The notes beneath the pieces were generated by a model. That model was given only the letters and a program-made list of their open reading frames with translations, did not search any database and was not told the DNA's origin. The position numbers and the translations under genes are program-made. 64,000 bases of DNA from Catonia carolina (taxonomy: Eukaryota > Arthropoda > Insecta > Hemiptera > Achilidae). Numbering within the stretch: the first letter of the stretch is position 1; each line of letters begins with the position of its first letter. Location: positions 57,205,001 to 57,269,000 of the forward strand of contig JAQMRL010000006.1 of NCBI GenBank assembly GCA_035578175.1, given 5' to 3'. This document shows, piece by piece, positions 27,841-39,842 of the stretch.

Positions 27841-28133
27841 TTTAGTTTAATTAGTTAGCATTTTATTTTAGTTAGCATTTTATTTTAGTTAGCATTTAGT
27901 TTAATTATATTAAATTAAATTAATTATTTATTTATTTAATGGTGTTCTCAATGAGTTGATATGTCATTAATAAATACAGTAACATTATTGAGAAAAAGCA
28001 AGCTATTTACTCGACCTATATTAAAATAAGAGTATTTTGTAATGAAAATGTAAGATTTATTGATCTAATAAAAGTTCACTTCTATTATGAGTTAGTTAAA
28101 CAAAGTTATAAAAATTTATTCTGTTTATTTCAG

Positions 28134-28697
28134 AACTTAAGCGAAGGAAACCCAACAATTATAGGAAGACAAAAAATTCTGAAGGAAATGGGAGTTGATT
28201 TATCCGAATTTGATTTTACTTGGGAAAACGATGTACCCGTTAAAACTGTAAAATCTGAACCAAAAAAAAGATTTTACTTACCATTTATAAAATATTTCAA
28301 GAGGATCTACAAAACACTTCCAAATTTCCTGAAAAATAGGATAATATCGTTATTTGAAAAGCTAGAAAACCCGTTAAACAGCAGAAAATCTCGAGTGATT
28401 TTATGGGGTATATTTATAGGTATCGCAATTGTATGCTCAGGAACTGGTGTATTAAGTTGGTTTGGGGTTCCATGCCTTTTCTGTGGAATATGCGGACTCT
28501 GCTGTGAATTATATGGCTGGTGTTACAACTGCGCAACAATGGAAACGTATAGAATAGTAGGCCCACTTGATAGTAATTTTTATTCTGTAGTTAATTATAC
28601 TCAAGGCCCCCGTAATGGAAATGACTTTGTATGCTGCATTAAAATAGATGTTAATGATTGTAATTGTGAGGACCTACAGAAAACTGTAGAGATGTAA
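28134..28697 (+). CDS. Gene A exon 2: cysteine-rich membrane or secreted protein
   Basis: The exon follows a TTATTTCAG acceptor and is in phase 0 with exon 1, giving a predicted 210-aa protein. After the signal peptide comes a charged region (DLSEFDFTWENDV), a basic Phe/Tyr-rich stretch (KKRFYLPFIKYFKRIYK), then a strong hydrophobic span (VILWGIFIGIAIVCSGTGVL). This is followed by a dense Cys cluster (PCLFCGICGLCCELYGWCYN) and a tail with CCIKIDVNDCNC. Gene B shares this plan. It is likely a small type I or two-span membrane protein, or a secreted Cys-rich protein. I do not recognise the family. Confidence 0.75.
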   Translation, partial: NLSEGNPTIIGRQKILKEMGVDLSEFDFTWENDVPVKTVKSEPKKRFYLPFIKYFKRIYKTLPNFLKNRIISLFEKLENPLNSRKSRVILWGIFIGIAIVCSGTGVLSWFGVPCLFCGICGLCCELYGWCYNCATMETYRIVGPLDSNFYSVVNYTQGPRNGNDFVCCIKIDVNDCNCEDLQKTVEM

Positions 28698-29413
28698 ATT
28701 GTCAAGTCTACAAATTGATTAAAATCTAGGTAATTTATATAAAATTTCAACATAATCAACATGATGATTGAGGCTTATCTAACCTGTGGACAAGCTTTCC
28801 AATATCCTTTTCATAAAATGATACCACCAATGTACTTAAATGAATCTTGAAGTTGTCTTGATGCTCCTAGTTCTGATTTTTTGTGAAGTTCATTCAATTG
28901 AGAACCACGATTAATGCAGCTGTTTATTATGGAACTTTACAACGTTTGCTCAGAGCCATTCAAAACAAAACAAAAGGTTTTTTTATTTATATCTTTTATT
29001 TTTTTTTGCATCCAGGAGGACTCCAGGAGGAGTATATGACATGTCAGTTATAACACCTGAAATACATATAAGAATCACACAATGTATCACTACTATCACA
29101 GAAGAAATTCTTGTACGCTATAAAATGTTTCACCGATCAAGTAATTTTTCAGATTTTTTTAAACGAATGGAAATTATCACAACATTTTAAAAATTATTCT
29201 CAACAATGATTGTATTCTACTTGAATAAGCGATAAACCGTTGGCTTGGTTTGGTTATTCTTTTAATGTTAGCAATTTGTACATTACTAACAACTAAATAA
29301 AACCCGTACTCGTATCTTTGTTATTATTCATTGTTTATTTATTCTGTCATTTACCAACCAAAGACGAAGGAAGTGGAGCAGGGATCTCCTGATTTGGAAA
29401 TGGTTATACATAT
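28698..29413. other. 3' flank of gene A with short repeat
   Basis: Contains the short repeat at 29000-29115 that pairs with 24175-24350. Otherwise AT-rich with nothing recognised. Confidence 0.4.
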
Positions 29414-30050
29414 TGTCACCATCGCCCCCTTCGATTAGGTACTGTGCTTCAAAGCTTCCGACGTAGCGACAGAGGGAGCCGCCAATAGTTCCGAGAGGTG
29501 TGGTAGGCTTGTGGCAGCATACCGACAGAGGCCTTTGTCGTCAAGGCCAAGACCAATAACCACCCTCCACCACAGCGCTTTCGGCAACTATATAAAGATC
29601 GCTACACTGAGCCGAGATGATTCAATTACGATCCAGGCAGCAGACAAGACATACACCATCGGCACACGGCTACCGGACTCCAGCGAAGACTAATCGACGA
29701 CTCCGCAAGAGAGAAGATGATGCTTCCGCTCGCCGACCCGTCACTGTACGCCGTCGACCGGACCGTCATCGCCCGCTGACGACCCCACGCTCGACCGACC
29801 CTTACGCCCACCGGACCCGACGAAGCAGCCATCGACGCACTACTGCGAGGCAAGAAGATGATGTCTCCGCTGGACGATGACACACCGTGTCGCCCAGCTT
29901 CTCGACCGCCACGATGACTACGACCAAAGCTTCCCATCAAAACAACTACCGCTGAAACGGCCCTCTTTACAGTGCCACAAAACTATAAAGGTTCAACTCG
30001 CCACTTAATGTCGCCATCCGGTGAAAATATGTTATTTTCACCATTTATAT
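29414..30050 (+). repeat. GC-rich island, possible solo LTR
   Basis: A sudden GC-rich block of about 600 bp with a canonical TATA (CTATATAAAG, 29589-29598) and no conserved ORF. It starts near TTGTCACCATCGCCCCC and ends near GTCGCCATCCGGTGAAA. Both ends carry related (G)TCRCCATC words, which could be LTR termini. TG...CA ends and a target duplication are not clear, so another promoter-bearing repeat is possible. Confidence 0.35.
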
Positions 30051-30340
30051 GTCATTAATAAGTTATTTTATTTAATATGTTATTGATAAATTAATTATTT
30101 AATCAATGAATTAGTAAGAAGTAACTAAATAACACATCGGAGACCTGTCAGTGGATGGTGCTCTCCATGCACGTCACGCATGTCATTTTATTCATTCTTT
30201 CACCCACCATCATATTCACAGGTTGTTTAGTTTGTAACACAGGAACTTTTGAATTACTTCTATGTTATTTCTGCTGGTAGTTTTTCAAAGTTGAACACCG
30301 TACAACCAAACTTATTTAATATGGAATACATCATTTGGTA

Positions 30341-32979
30341 GGGTAGACCGGGGCAGGTTTGGTACAGGGGCAAGTTTACACAGTGCTCATAGTTCAAAAA
30401 CCATTCGTCTGAACTCTACATTCGTCACGGAAGACGAGTCTCTAAGACCGTAATAAGCATCGACGCCAGTTTGCAGTCATTATAATGAGTAGGAATGAAG
30501 AGAGAGCAGTTTTAGTGATTTTTGTCCTGGTGACTAGATTTTTACACCATTATATTAGCTTTTTTAGTAACTATACCATTTAATTTTTTGATGTTATTAT
30601 AGTTCATCCTGGTAGACTGTTCTTTAAAGATTATTTTAAGATATTCAGTTTAAAATATAACTCACAAATAAAGCGTACAGGTTAAGTTTTGTCGAAAACA
30701 TGCGGAAGGGGCAAGTTTACACAAGGCACATGGGGCAAGTTTACACATTCTTCAAGTCGTGTAAACGTGCCCCGTACGTTTTTATACCATTTGTTAACGG
30801 TTTCTAATGGCTATATATATTTTTTTTTTCTTCACGTAAACAATGGTTCGATCTTACAAAAGGAAGACGAATCCACTACGGATTCAAATAAGATGAAGAT
30901 GGCAGTAGAAGAGGTAAGATAAGAGCTATCTTTAAAAAAGGTCGCTTCAATTCAATTTCAAAACACTTCCTTGCTAATTATTGCAAAAAGTATCGGCAAC
31001 CGAATAATGTTTACAAAGAGGCTACGACAGCAGTTGCCCAAACATTAAGACCTGAGGAGACGTCTGATGGAAAAAGAAACAACGGAAAACTTCAGCGAGA
31101 AGCCAGGACCTTCAGGTACGTCATTAGTTATAATATCTGTGTTTCATGTAAATGAAATGTATGCCCATATGATTGAATGATGTATTACTCCAGTCATTCA
31201 TTTATTCATATATTTCTTCAGGAAACATGGATTTTGAACCAGGACCCGATGAAACATTGAAGGCAGCTAAGGGAACTGAAGAAATGGTGCATTATGACCC
31301 GGATGCGGCAGTAGTATCTGAACCGGCAGTAGAAAGGAAACTTGGATCACATGCAGTGCCAATACTTGAACTGAAAGCTGAACTCAAAGCGAGTAATTGG
31401 TCTCGATTTGGCTACACCAAAACGAAGAAACCTAATTACATTGTCAGTAGCTGAAAATGCAGCTGGTAACTGCGTATCGCCATTCATTGTATTTCCGCGA
31501 GTCAACTTTCAGTCACATTTTATTCGTGACGGTCCTGTTCGTTGTGAAGGAGATGCCAATCCCTCGGGATGGGTGGTTAAGAAAAACTTTCTGAAATACG
31601 TCAAACACTTTGTTCATCATACTCGATGTTCTCCCGAGAGACCTTGCCTAATGCTCTTCGATAACCATGATTCGCACCTCTCAGTTTAAGTCCTGGACTT
31701 CTGCAAAAGTAATGGCATCCACTTCTATACTTTCCTCCCCACAGGCTTCAGAGTTTCAGGGATATTCTCTCTTAACACTTACATATTTCAAGACGAAGAC
31801 TTCATGCCATCCTATGTAACCGATAGGCCGACTCCTCTAACTTTAAACTCAACCTCTGAGCTTTCTGTTGCCATTCCTGACCATTCACTTACACTGCTTC
31901 CTTCCGAACCAGCACCATCCACATCCGCAATATTTCTATCGCCTTCTGTGCAAGCTGTCCAATTCACTTCTACGCGTATATCATATGTGTCTCCGTCTAG
32001 GCTGTCCGTCGCTGGCACTTCGAGTACTAGGTCTTTCTTAACACCTGAAGATGTCCGGCCTTTTGAAAAAGTAGGTCCAAGAAAAATAACTAATTAAGGC
32101 CAGAAAAAGCGGCAAACTGCTATTCTAACTGATACGCTGGTTAAAAATGCGTTGAGAGCAGAACAGAATAATGCAAAAAAGAGAAAGATAGATATGAGGA
32201 AAATGTAAAAATAAAAGATTGCAAAGAAATTTTTTTGCTCTGCAAAGAAAGGACCGAAAAAAGAAAAAAATTGAAAACAAAAAGACGGTCAGTGCAAATC
32301 TGATAGTAGCGAAAATGACGATGAAAACTGTGCGTGTAATTACTGCTTAAAACAATTCAAACTGTCGAACCTGGTGCACAGTGTATACAATGCACTGAGT
32401 GTAAGAGATGGGCACATAATCATTGTAGGCATCTTGAAAAAGATTCCTTTTATTTCGTATGTATCAATATTGTAAAAGCGATTTTAAAAATGATACAAAT
32501 TGATCAGGAGATCAATTTCTATTTTACATTAATGCAAAAATGTGTTTAGTAAAAATGAATAAATAATTTAATAAAACATTTATATTAAATTTCTTTCTAC
32601 CTACATGTGTATTAATATATACATTAATGTAAATGTATATTTATGTAAAGTGTACTCAGAACTTAATAAAATATTGTATAGCAATAAAACTGACTAATAT
32701 AGTTTATTAACCCTAAAATTTCTTATTTTAAAAAGTTTGCAAACTTACCAGGCACTGTATAAACATGCCCCCTAAGTGGGGCAAGTTTACTCAGGTGACT
32801 TACCTTCAAAAAACATTTAAATACATAAAAAATATCATAACAACAGGGTCTTTATATATGTCAAAGTGAAGCTTAAATATTAAGTAACGATTGGGTATAA
32901 AAAGCATATAAATAACTGCAATACAAAAAATTAGAAAAATCAAAATCTAAAATCCGTGTAAACCTGCCCCGGTCTACCC
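30341..32979 (+). mobile_element. Pogo/Tigger-like DNA transposon, degraded
   Basis: Terminal inverted repeats GGGTAGACCGGGGCAGGTTT and its complement at 32960-32979 are flanked by TA (30339-30340 and 32980-32981), the pogo/Tc1 target duplication. Subterminal GGGGCAAGTTTACA words recur at about 30368, 30709, 30731 and 32777 (inverted forms near 30762 and 32762), like transposase binding sites. The length of about 2.64 kb suits the family. Confidence 0.88.
30844..32475 (+). pseudogene. Pogo/jerky-type transposase, broken
   Basis: MVRSYKRKT at about 30844 is a typical N-terminus, quickly interrupted. The DDE_1 core is at 31408-31689: SVAENAAGNCVSPFIVFPR, DGPVR, PSGWVVKKNFLKYVKHFV and LMLFDNHDSHLSV (second catalytic Asp region), then a stop. 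It continues VLDFCKSNGIHFYTFLPTG in frame. Near the end are CNYCLKQFKLS and CIQCTECKRWAHNHC, a PHD-like Cys/His finger split by a frameshift. Several stops make it inactive. Confidence 0.8.
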
Positions 32980-32981
32980 TA

Positions 32982-34445
32982 CAGTGTGTACTATTTTGTT
33001 ATTTTGATTATTAAAATTTTTGTGCAAATTATGCGTCACAACTGTATGTTGTTTGTGTTCATTTGATAAGGTTTAAGGAAACCAATTGGTACTAATATGT
33101 TTAAAGGTTTGATTAAAAACTTGATGAATTTATTTTATAATAGTACACTTCACTCTGTAAAACATCTTTTAATTTGTTAACTAATACGAAATTTCACGAA
33201 TCAATAGATTTTGTTGAATAATTTTATTTGTTTTAACCTAAATATTTATTCTCTTGATAATTGCACAGAATAATTTAAGACCGACGTACAATATGCACTG
33301 TTGTACTTTTGGTGATATGTACGCTTTTGACATGTGCTTTAAAACTATCTTTTGGATAACTTATTTTCAAATGAGAGTAGTCTACAACTCCCCTCTAAAA
33401 ATGGTTCTAGAGATGACACTCGTCTAAATTGTTTGTCTTCTTTTAATCATCGGGAACTGTACATATTGTCAACCACCCAGTTTGATCGCTGCTGTTTTGT
33501 ATAAATTGACGTGGATTAGGAATGAATTTGAACAGGGACCCAGTAGAGTTTGTTCACGGATGGCTGTTGGCTGGGATCACCATACAACGTCGCTTGCACA
33601 ACCAGTGTTACTTAAAAAAATAGCGACTTTTTCTATCAGCTGATTGATTGGTTTAGTCAAAAAGTCTCATGTAAATTTAGCGATCATAAAATTTAAAAAA
33701 AAACAACCCGTACAACAGTGAGATGACAAAGATATGTATGTACACGTAAACGAGGAGTAATCAGGTAGTTTACAGATTCAGACTGACTATTCCTGAGAAA
33801 GTATGGTTAATTGAACCCCAGCAATCAAAGTATACTGGTGACCTCTGTGTAGTACTCTAATCCGTATAAAAATAACTGACTTTTTTAGGATTTGAATCTC
33901 GAAACTTTCATCTCCGTGGATCATATACGCAATTTTTTTCTAAACATTAAAAATTTATCAAAGTAGTATATTTTCACCTAAAAACTAAAAATTTAGACAA
34001 GAAGGGAAACTATTATTTGAATGTTAAATAAATAAAATTTACGTTCATGTGTGTGTATCAATGTCCGCTAATGCTATCGATTCTATGTACTCTATATAAT
34101 TACTTCAACGTATAATGTACCGATATAAATGTTTGCTTTAGCTCGAAGAACGAGTAACTAGACTGAAATTGTTGCAAAGGGTCTATCAGGATTATTAACC
34201 CCTTTAAATATTAACACCTAAGATCACATAAGACCGCAAGATAATGTGTCAAAAAATATTAGAAGAACAGTACAAGTTACGAGCTTGAGAAAAACTGTAC
34301 AAAAAACAACGATTAATGAGAACAATTAGAAAATGAAGATTAAAATTTTACTGCCACCAGTTTTCAATCAATGAAAAACACAATAAACCTAAGTTGTAAA
34401 TTTAAATGATTTAATGAAGTCAAAAGAGATGTTGATATAACTGTA
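32982..34445. other. AT-rich DNA, no feature seen
   Basis: No ORF or repeat is supportable over about 1.4 kb. Confidence 0.4.
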
Positions 34446-35358
34446 CGAGGTTTGGCTATTAAATAACGAGACTGACGTTGTAAAAAATTTAATTTTTATT
34501 TTTTTCATAATCATTAGTTGTCAACTTCAATATACCCTCCTTCTCTATCTCTACAACGCTCCATGCGAATTTTCCATTGTTGGAAACAGTGCTGGAAGTC
34601 ATCTTCTGTCAGCTCCTTCAGGACACGTACCGATTTCTCTTTTACAGCTTCCACAGACTCAAATCTTATCCCTTGTAATGCAGATTTTACCTTAGGGAAC
34701 AACTAGAAAATAAAAACATGTAATGAAACGAAGTTTTTTACTTATGATCCGGAAACGAAGCGCCAATCCATGCACTGGAAGAGCCGAACTTCACCGAGAG
34801 CCAAAAAAGCTTGAATGAGCCAGTCAAAATTTAAAGAAATGATGATTTCCTTGTTTGATATCCATGGGATTGTGTACCTTCACTGGGTTCCAGAAGGTCA
34901 AACAATTATTCAATATTACTACCTTGAGGAACTTTCTAAACTACGACAAAGAATAATGAAAAAACACCCCGAAATGTGGAAGGACAAATCATGGGTTCTT
35001 CACCAAGACAATGCGCCAGCTCATTCCGCGTTATCTGTCAAGAGGTTCCTAGCCAAGAACAGCGTCTCAGTGTTAGAACATCCACCTTATTCACCAGATC
35101 TTGCACCATGTGACTTCTACCTGTTTCTTAAGGTGAAATCTGCGTTAAAAGGGACAAGATTTGAGTCTGTGAGAAAATGTCGCGTGTCCTGAAGGAGCTG
35201 ACAGAAGATGACTTCCAGCACTGTTTCCAACATTGGGAAATTTGCATGAAGCGTTGCAGGTATAAAGAAGAAGTGTATTTTAAAGGTGCTAATAAGTGAT
35301 TATGTATAAAATAAAATAAAATTTTTTTACAAAATATATAAAAATTTTTTCAGTCTCA
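34446..35358 (+). mobile_element. Mariner-like element with inverted 3' end as its 5' half (copy 1, right end lost)
   Basis: The left end CGAGGTTTGGCTATTAAATA follows TA. The first roughly 260 bp are the reverse complement of the transposase 3' end (about 35100-35350) rather than a normal 5' half. Transposase catalytic-domain sequence follows. The right terminus breaks at TTCAGTCTC, where a CAAACAAACAA array begins. A second element of the same design is at 52861-53785. Confidence 0.75.
34715..35300 (+). pseudogene. Mariner transposase fragment
   Basis: Encodes TYDPETKRQ-like sequence, HWVPEGQTIIQYYYLEELSK, HQDNAPAHSALSVKRFL (second catalytic Asp) and YSPDLAPCDFYLF (third Asp, 34 residues later, the D34D spacing). 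The helix-turn-helix N-terminus and the first Asp region are missing or broken, and the 3' part is frameshifted. Confidence 0.85.
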
Positions 35359-35396
35359 CAAACAAACAACAAACAAACAACAAACAAACAACAAAT
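35356..35396. repeat. (CAAACAAACAA)n microsatellite
   Basis: Tandem CAAACAAACAA-type units at the broken right end of the mariner element. Confidence 0.85.
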
Positions 35397-36100
35397 ATGT
35401 TAGCTACACCTAACTAATATATGACTAATATGTTAGCTAACAAATATGTTAGCTACACCTTTTATTAAGTGTTAAAATACGTACAGTGGATCGAGTAAAA
35501 TTGAGGCAAGTGATTACTGACTGTCTTTCATAAAAAGGGAAACATGAAGTGTGTTGATCGAATTTTGGAGAAAAGTCTGCTTTTAAAGAATCCAGAGAAT
35601 GTGAGCTGCAAAAATAAGTGTTGAGATATACCTATTCACTCCACTTAATCTAAAATAGACTCCTAGGAATAGATTTATTGCTATAGTTGATCCTGAAGTA
35701 CAGCTGTTTTTAAAGTTTTACTGAGTTGAAACTTCTCATCTCCTTAAATTTCTTAATGTACCAGAAGATACTTAAATAATGTACCAGAAGACGATCACAC
35801 AAAATCGTTTTACGAGTTACTTAAAAAATTGATTGCACAAACATGTTTTACGGATAGTACACATAATAAAATAAATAATAAATAGATTATGTGAATAACG
35901 AAAATGCAAATTTTACAAGTAGGTTCATGCTAAAGATCAAAAACATGTAACATCATGAGGTATATAATTTTTTAAATTTATCTGTTGTTTTGGTATGACA
36001 ATAATTATTTACTTGAACTACTTAGAGCAGTTGAAACAAATTAAGATTTTTGAGGTTACTAAATACAGAATAGTGTTTTGTTTGATAATTTGAAATAATA

Positions 36101-36169
36101 ATGGCTGAAAATTTTGTTAGTTGTATCAATGAAATCCTGCTGAAGTTTCTTGTAGTTATCTTAAATTCG
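36101..36169 (+). CDS. Gene B exon 1, copy a (signal peptide)
   Basis: Encodes MAENFVSCINEILLKFLVVI and ends at GTAAAA, a weaker donor. The Glu and Lys in the hydrophobic core make a poorer signal peptide than copy b, so this may be the decaying copy. Confidence 0.55.
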
Positions 36170-36633
36170 GTAAAAAATGTTTAATTTATATTTTATGGAT
36201 GTACTTTACAATTGGTTTTACTATTTATGATTTGGTTTTGTTGGTTAAGTTAGTGTAGTAAGTAAATATAGTAGGTATAGAATGCTATTGATATGAATTA
36301 AATTACTTAATTTTATGATATTTATTTAAAATTTCCAATGTTACTTTAAAAATTGATTGTCAAATATGTTTTACGGATAGTACACATTATAAAATAAATA
36401 ATAAATAAATTATGCGAATAACGCAAATGCAAATTTTACAAATAGGCAATGTATTCAAGCTAAAGATCAAAAACATGTAACAACATGAGGTATACAATTT
36501 TTTAAGTTTATATAATGTTTTGGTATGACAATAATAATTATTTACTTGAACTACTGAGAGCAGTTGAAACAAATTAAGATTTTCGAGGTTACTAATACAA
36601 AATAGTTTTTTGTTTGATAATTTAAAATAATAA

Positions 36634-36702
36634 TGGCTGAAAATTTTGTTAGTTGTATCAACGTAATCCTGCTGATGTTTTTTGCAGTTATCTTAATTTC
36701 GG
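36634..36702 (+). CDS. Gene B exon 1, copy b (signal peptide)
   Basis: Encodes MAENFVSCINVILLMFFAVI and ends in phase 0 at a good GTAAGA donor. It is the likely first exon for the second exon at 45067-45513. The intervening 8.4 kb intron contains a SINE-like repeat and a LINE with a nested mariner. Confidence 0.65.
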
Positions 36703-36829
36703 TAAGAAATGTTTAATTTATATTTTATGGATGTACTTTACAATTGGTTTTACTAATAATTAGTAAATTAGTAAATAATTATAATTATTATAATAAGGTT
36801 TCATTGGTTAAGTTAGTGTAGTAAGTAAA

Positions 36830-37225
36830 TCTGCCCATAATAGACAGGTGGAGTCTCAAAATTTTACACTCAATCTGTTCGTTGCAGGGCTAAAATAAAT
36901 AGTGCTCTTTCTTAACACATGGTCAGCCAATTAAATGACTGAATCATTTAAGAACAGAAGAGGTAGAGGTGTAAAAGACATTAATCAGAGTTATCTCCTC
37001 TGAAAGTAATGAATTTCATTATACAGCCAGACCCTGTGGTGAATGAAGTGAAGGTGTCATTGGCAGAGTGGAAAATATGTGCTTTTCAGAGGGCCCGGCA
37101 TGCTGATAAGCGTACTTTCCCACTCAGTGAGGAAAGCAAGGTAAACCACCTCACTCCTCGTTTTACTTAGTAAAACCTCTACAGGTTCAAACCAGCCTTT
37201 CGGCTAATGACCTAAACAACAACAG
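36830..37225 (+). repeat. ~400-bp SINE-like repeat (copy 2)
   Basis: Same landmarks as 18900-19315, including GTAGAGGTGTAAAAG, CAGCCAGACCCTGTGGTG and the TTCAAACCAGCCTTTCGGC end. Confidence 0.75.
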
Positions 37226-38134
37226 TAAGTAAATATAGCAGGTATTGAATGCTATTGATATGAATTACATTACTTAATTTTTTGATATATTAAAAAGTTT
37301 CCAACCCATCCTGGTACATGGTTTTGTCCATAGTTGGATAGGATAATTTCCACCACCTCTAGCCAATTAGCACAGAAGTACAATAAATGTAAGAAATTTT
37401 GAATTATAGTAATTTCTATTTTTTTGTAATGTTTTATATATGGGAATAAATAAATAATAATTATTATTACATTTTGCATCAGTATTTTTAGTTCTTAGTG
37501 ACCCCATTACAAAACCAAAAACAAATAAATTAACGCTTCGCCATCTCAACCTTTTGAAAATAACGTCCACAAACGAACGACATTGAATACAACTTCTGCT
37601 GATTTTCTGTTTAAGATAAGTCATATTACTACAAAATTATTTATTAATATATTTGGTTAGATTTGAACCTGAGGCATACCGGACTAAAGAGAGGTAACTG
37701 AACAACTTTAATTAAATTAACACTTAAACACATTAAGTTCAATACGAAACGGTTTCATGTGATCAAAATGAAACATATTGACACTTAAAACACCGCATTT
37801 AGCAAATTACAGGTATTATGTAACATTATTTCCAGCGGGAGCTACGGTAAGCACAATATACAATAAAAGAACACATTGTCAATGAGAAAGAAACCAGGAG
37901 CGTCGCAAGACAATGGCAGCGAGGGGGAGGATGGAAAAGAGAGCAAACTCAGAAGTACGCCGCACAGAAATAAATTAAAATTACGCTGCTCAGAAGTACT
38001 CAGAAGTAGTCCAGGAAGCGATCAAAACCGAATAAAATGAATCAACCAAATTACAGGCACGTAATTTTAAATGGAGATTAGACGGTAGTAACACCTAACA
38101 ATAAATTGATGAGTAAATAATTTATTTCCTTAGC

Positions 38135-38182
<48 letters not shown>

Positions 38183-38251
38183 CATTCTAGAGCTAACTAC
38201 TCTAGTCTTAGAGTGATGCGTAAGCACCAGCAATAAAATCAGGTACTGAGC
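37226..38251. other. Gene B intron, AT-rich, with TA microsatellite
   Basis: A (TA)n array lies at about 38143-38176. A GC-richer patch at 37890-38010 (GCGAGGGGGAGGATGG) is unrecognised. Confidence 0.45.
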
Positions 38252-38519
38252 ATGATGGAGAATTCTACAAAAAATTCTTCCCCAGGGGTTGTCAATCCTC
38301 CACTACATAAAGTGGTGCAAGGGCTTCGTTCGGATTCTGGGGGAAGCCCGCCTTCATGCTATCGTCGTATCGGAGCGGCGAGAAAAACTCCTACTTCAGA
38401 CAAGAAGACACTTAAATTAAAGACGAAGACAAAAACATTCCTCGCCACCTTCAACATTAACTCCCTTATCGAACCTGGAAAAATTAAATCGTTGACTAAG
38501 GCACTACATGAGAACAATA
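38252..38519 (+). pseudogene. LINE ORF2 5' part (start of endonuclease domain)
   Basis: Encodes a basic leader (KKTLKLKTKTKTFLATFNI) and then NSLIEPGKIKSLTKALHENN, the opening of an APE-type endonuclease. The frame is cut by the mariner at 38520 and resumes after 39842. Confidence 0.75.
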
Positions 38520-39842
38520 CGAGGGGGTACCCAAAAGTATCCGGAATAGCTCTGCTGTGGGCGGAGCTTGTGCAGTACAAATTCCCGCCACTAGGCTGCT
38601 TGTAGCGCTACTCATTGCCAGTTCAATGCCATTTTGTTCGTTGATCTAGCTTGTTCTGCTCTCGTGCAGTGATTGTTCTCGCTAGTGCTGTTTTGTGCTC
38701 GTGTCGTTTTTCATGATGGCAAGTTTTAATGAACAACGTGCGGCTGTGAAATTTTGCTTCTTGCTCGGTAAAAACGCCGCGGAAACAGTTGTAATGTTGA
38801 ACACAGCTTACAAAGACGACGCTATTGGAAAAACCCAAGTGTACGAGTGGTTTTTGCGCTTTAAAAATGGCGACATGTCGATTGAGAAGAAACCTCGTTC
38901 TGGACGACCGTCGACTTCCCGAACAGACGAAAATGTTGTGAAAGTGAAAGAAATTGTACGAACAGACCGACGACAGACCATTGACCAAAAATCACAGGTT
39001 AGTGGGTTATCTTGCAGCTCAGTCCAACGCATTTTAACAGAAGACTTGACAATGAAAAGAGTCGCTGCCAAGTTTGTGCCTCGGGTTCTGACAGACACTC
39101 AAAAGGAACGTCGAATTGAAACGTGTAGTGATTTGAAACAACAGCTTAAAACTGATCCAGATTTCATGTCAAAGATCATTACGGGTGACGAGTCTTGGTG
39201 CTATGGGTACGACCCAGAAACCAAACAACAATCCAGTCAATGGAAGACTTCATTATCACCCCGACCAAAAAAAATCGTCAAGTCAGATCGAACATCAAAA
39301 CAATGCTGATTTGTTTTTTTGATGTGAGGGGAATTGTCCATTCAGAGTTCGTTCCACCAGGCCAGACGGTAAATCAAGCTTTTTATCTTGAAGTGTTAAG
39401 AAGAATACGAAACAGCATTCGTCGTAAAAGACCTAATTTGTGGCAGACAGGGGACTGGTTTTTCCACCACGACAACGCGCCCGCACACACAGCAATCTCG
39501 GTTACCCAGTTTTTGGCGAAAAACGGCATGGTTTTGCTACCACACGCACCGTACTCACCCGATCTGGCTCCGTGTGATTTTTTCTTGTTCCCACGCATGA
39601 AAAGGGGCATGAAAGGTCTCTGATTTAACAACGTTGATGATGTCAAGAAAAAAACGACGGATGAGCTGGCAGCCATCACTGAAGAGGAGTACAAAAAATG
39701 TTTTGAACAGTGGAAGCACCGGTGGGACAAATGTATTAGTTGTAATGGAGAGTATTTTGAAGGGGATAAGGTTCTTTTGTAAAAAAAATTAAAAATAAAT
39801 AGTTTTAAAAAATAATTCCGGTTTCTTTTGGGTACCCCCTCG
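38520..39842 (+). mobile_element. Mariner transposon nested in the LINE
   Basis: Terminal inverted repeats of 28 bp begin CGAGGGGGTACCCAAAAG, and the two ends differ at two positions. The left flank is TA and the right flank AA, a target duplication with one change. Removing the element rejoins the LINE endonuclease frame, which dates the insertion after the LINE. Confidence 0.92.
38713..39782 (+). pseudogene. Mariner transposase, frameshifted
   Basis: ATG 38713 begins MMASFNEQRAAVKFCFLLGK, with helix-turn-helix DNA-binding regions up to about residue 110 (QVYEWFLRFKNGDMSIEKKP). Catalytic residues are visible: ITGDESW (first Asp), HHDNAPAHT (second) and SPDLAPCDFF (third), with 34 residues between the last two (D34D). 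A frameshift lies in the A run near 39270 and a TGA at 39621-39623. The stop is at 39780-39782. Near full-length but inactive. Confidence 0.9.

Larger units (their letters stand above)
35842..36770 (+). repeat. Tandem duplication carrying promoter and exon 1 of gene B
   Basis: Two copies of about 400 bp (35842-36240 and 36363-36770, offset about 525-533 bp) share GTTTTACGGATAGTACACA, AAGATCAAAAACATGTAACA, GAGCAGTTGAAACAAATTAA and the exon 1 ATG region. They diverge by scattered substitutions and short indels. Confidence 0.85.

Noticed and set aside
27237..27850. Plus-strand Ser/Pro/Leu-rich ORFs
   Set aside because: Antisense shadows of the minus-strand LINE C-terminal fragment.
29511..29940. 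Arg/Ser-rich ORFs on both strands of the GC-rich island
   Set aside because: Composition-driven open frames; no conserved motif and overlapping on both strands.
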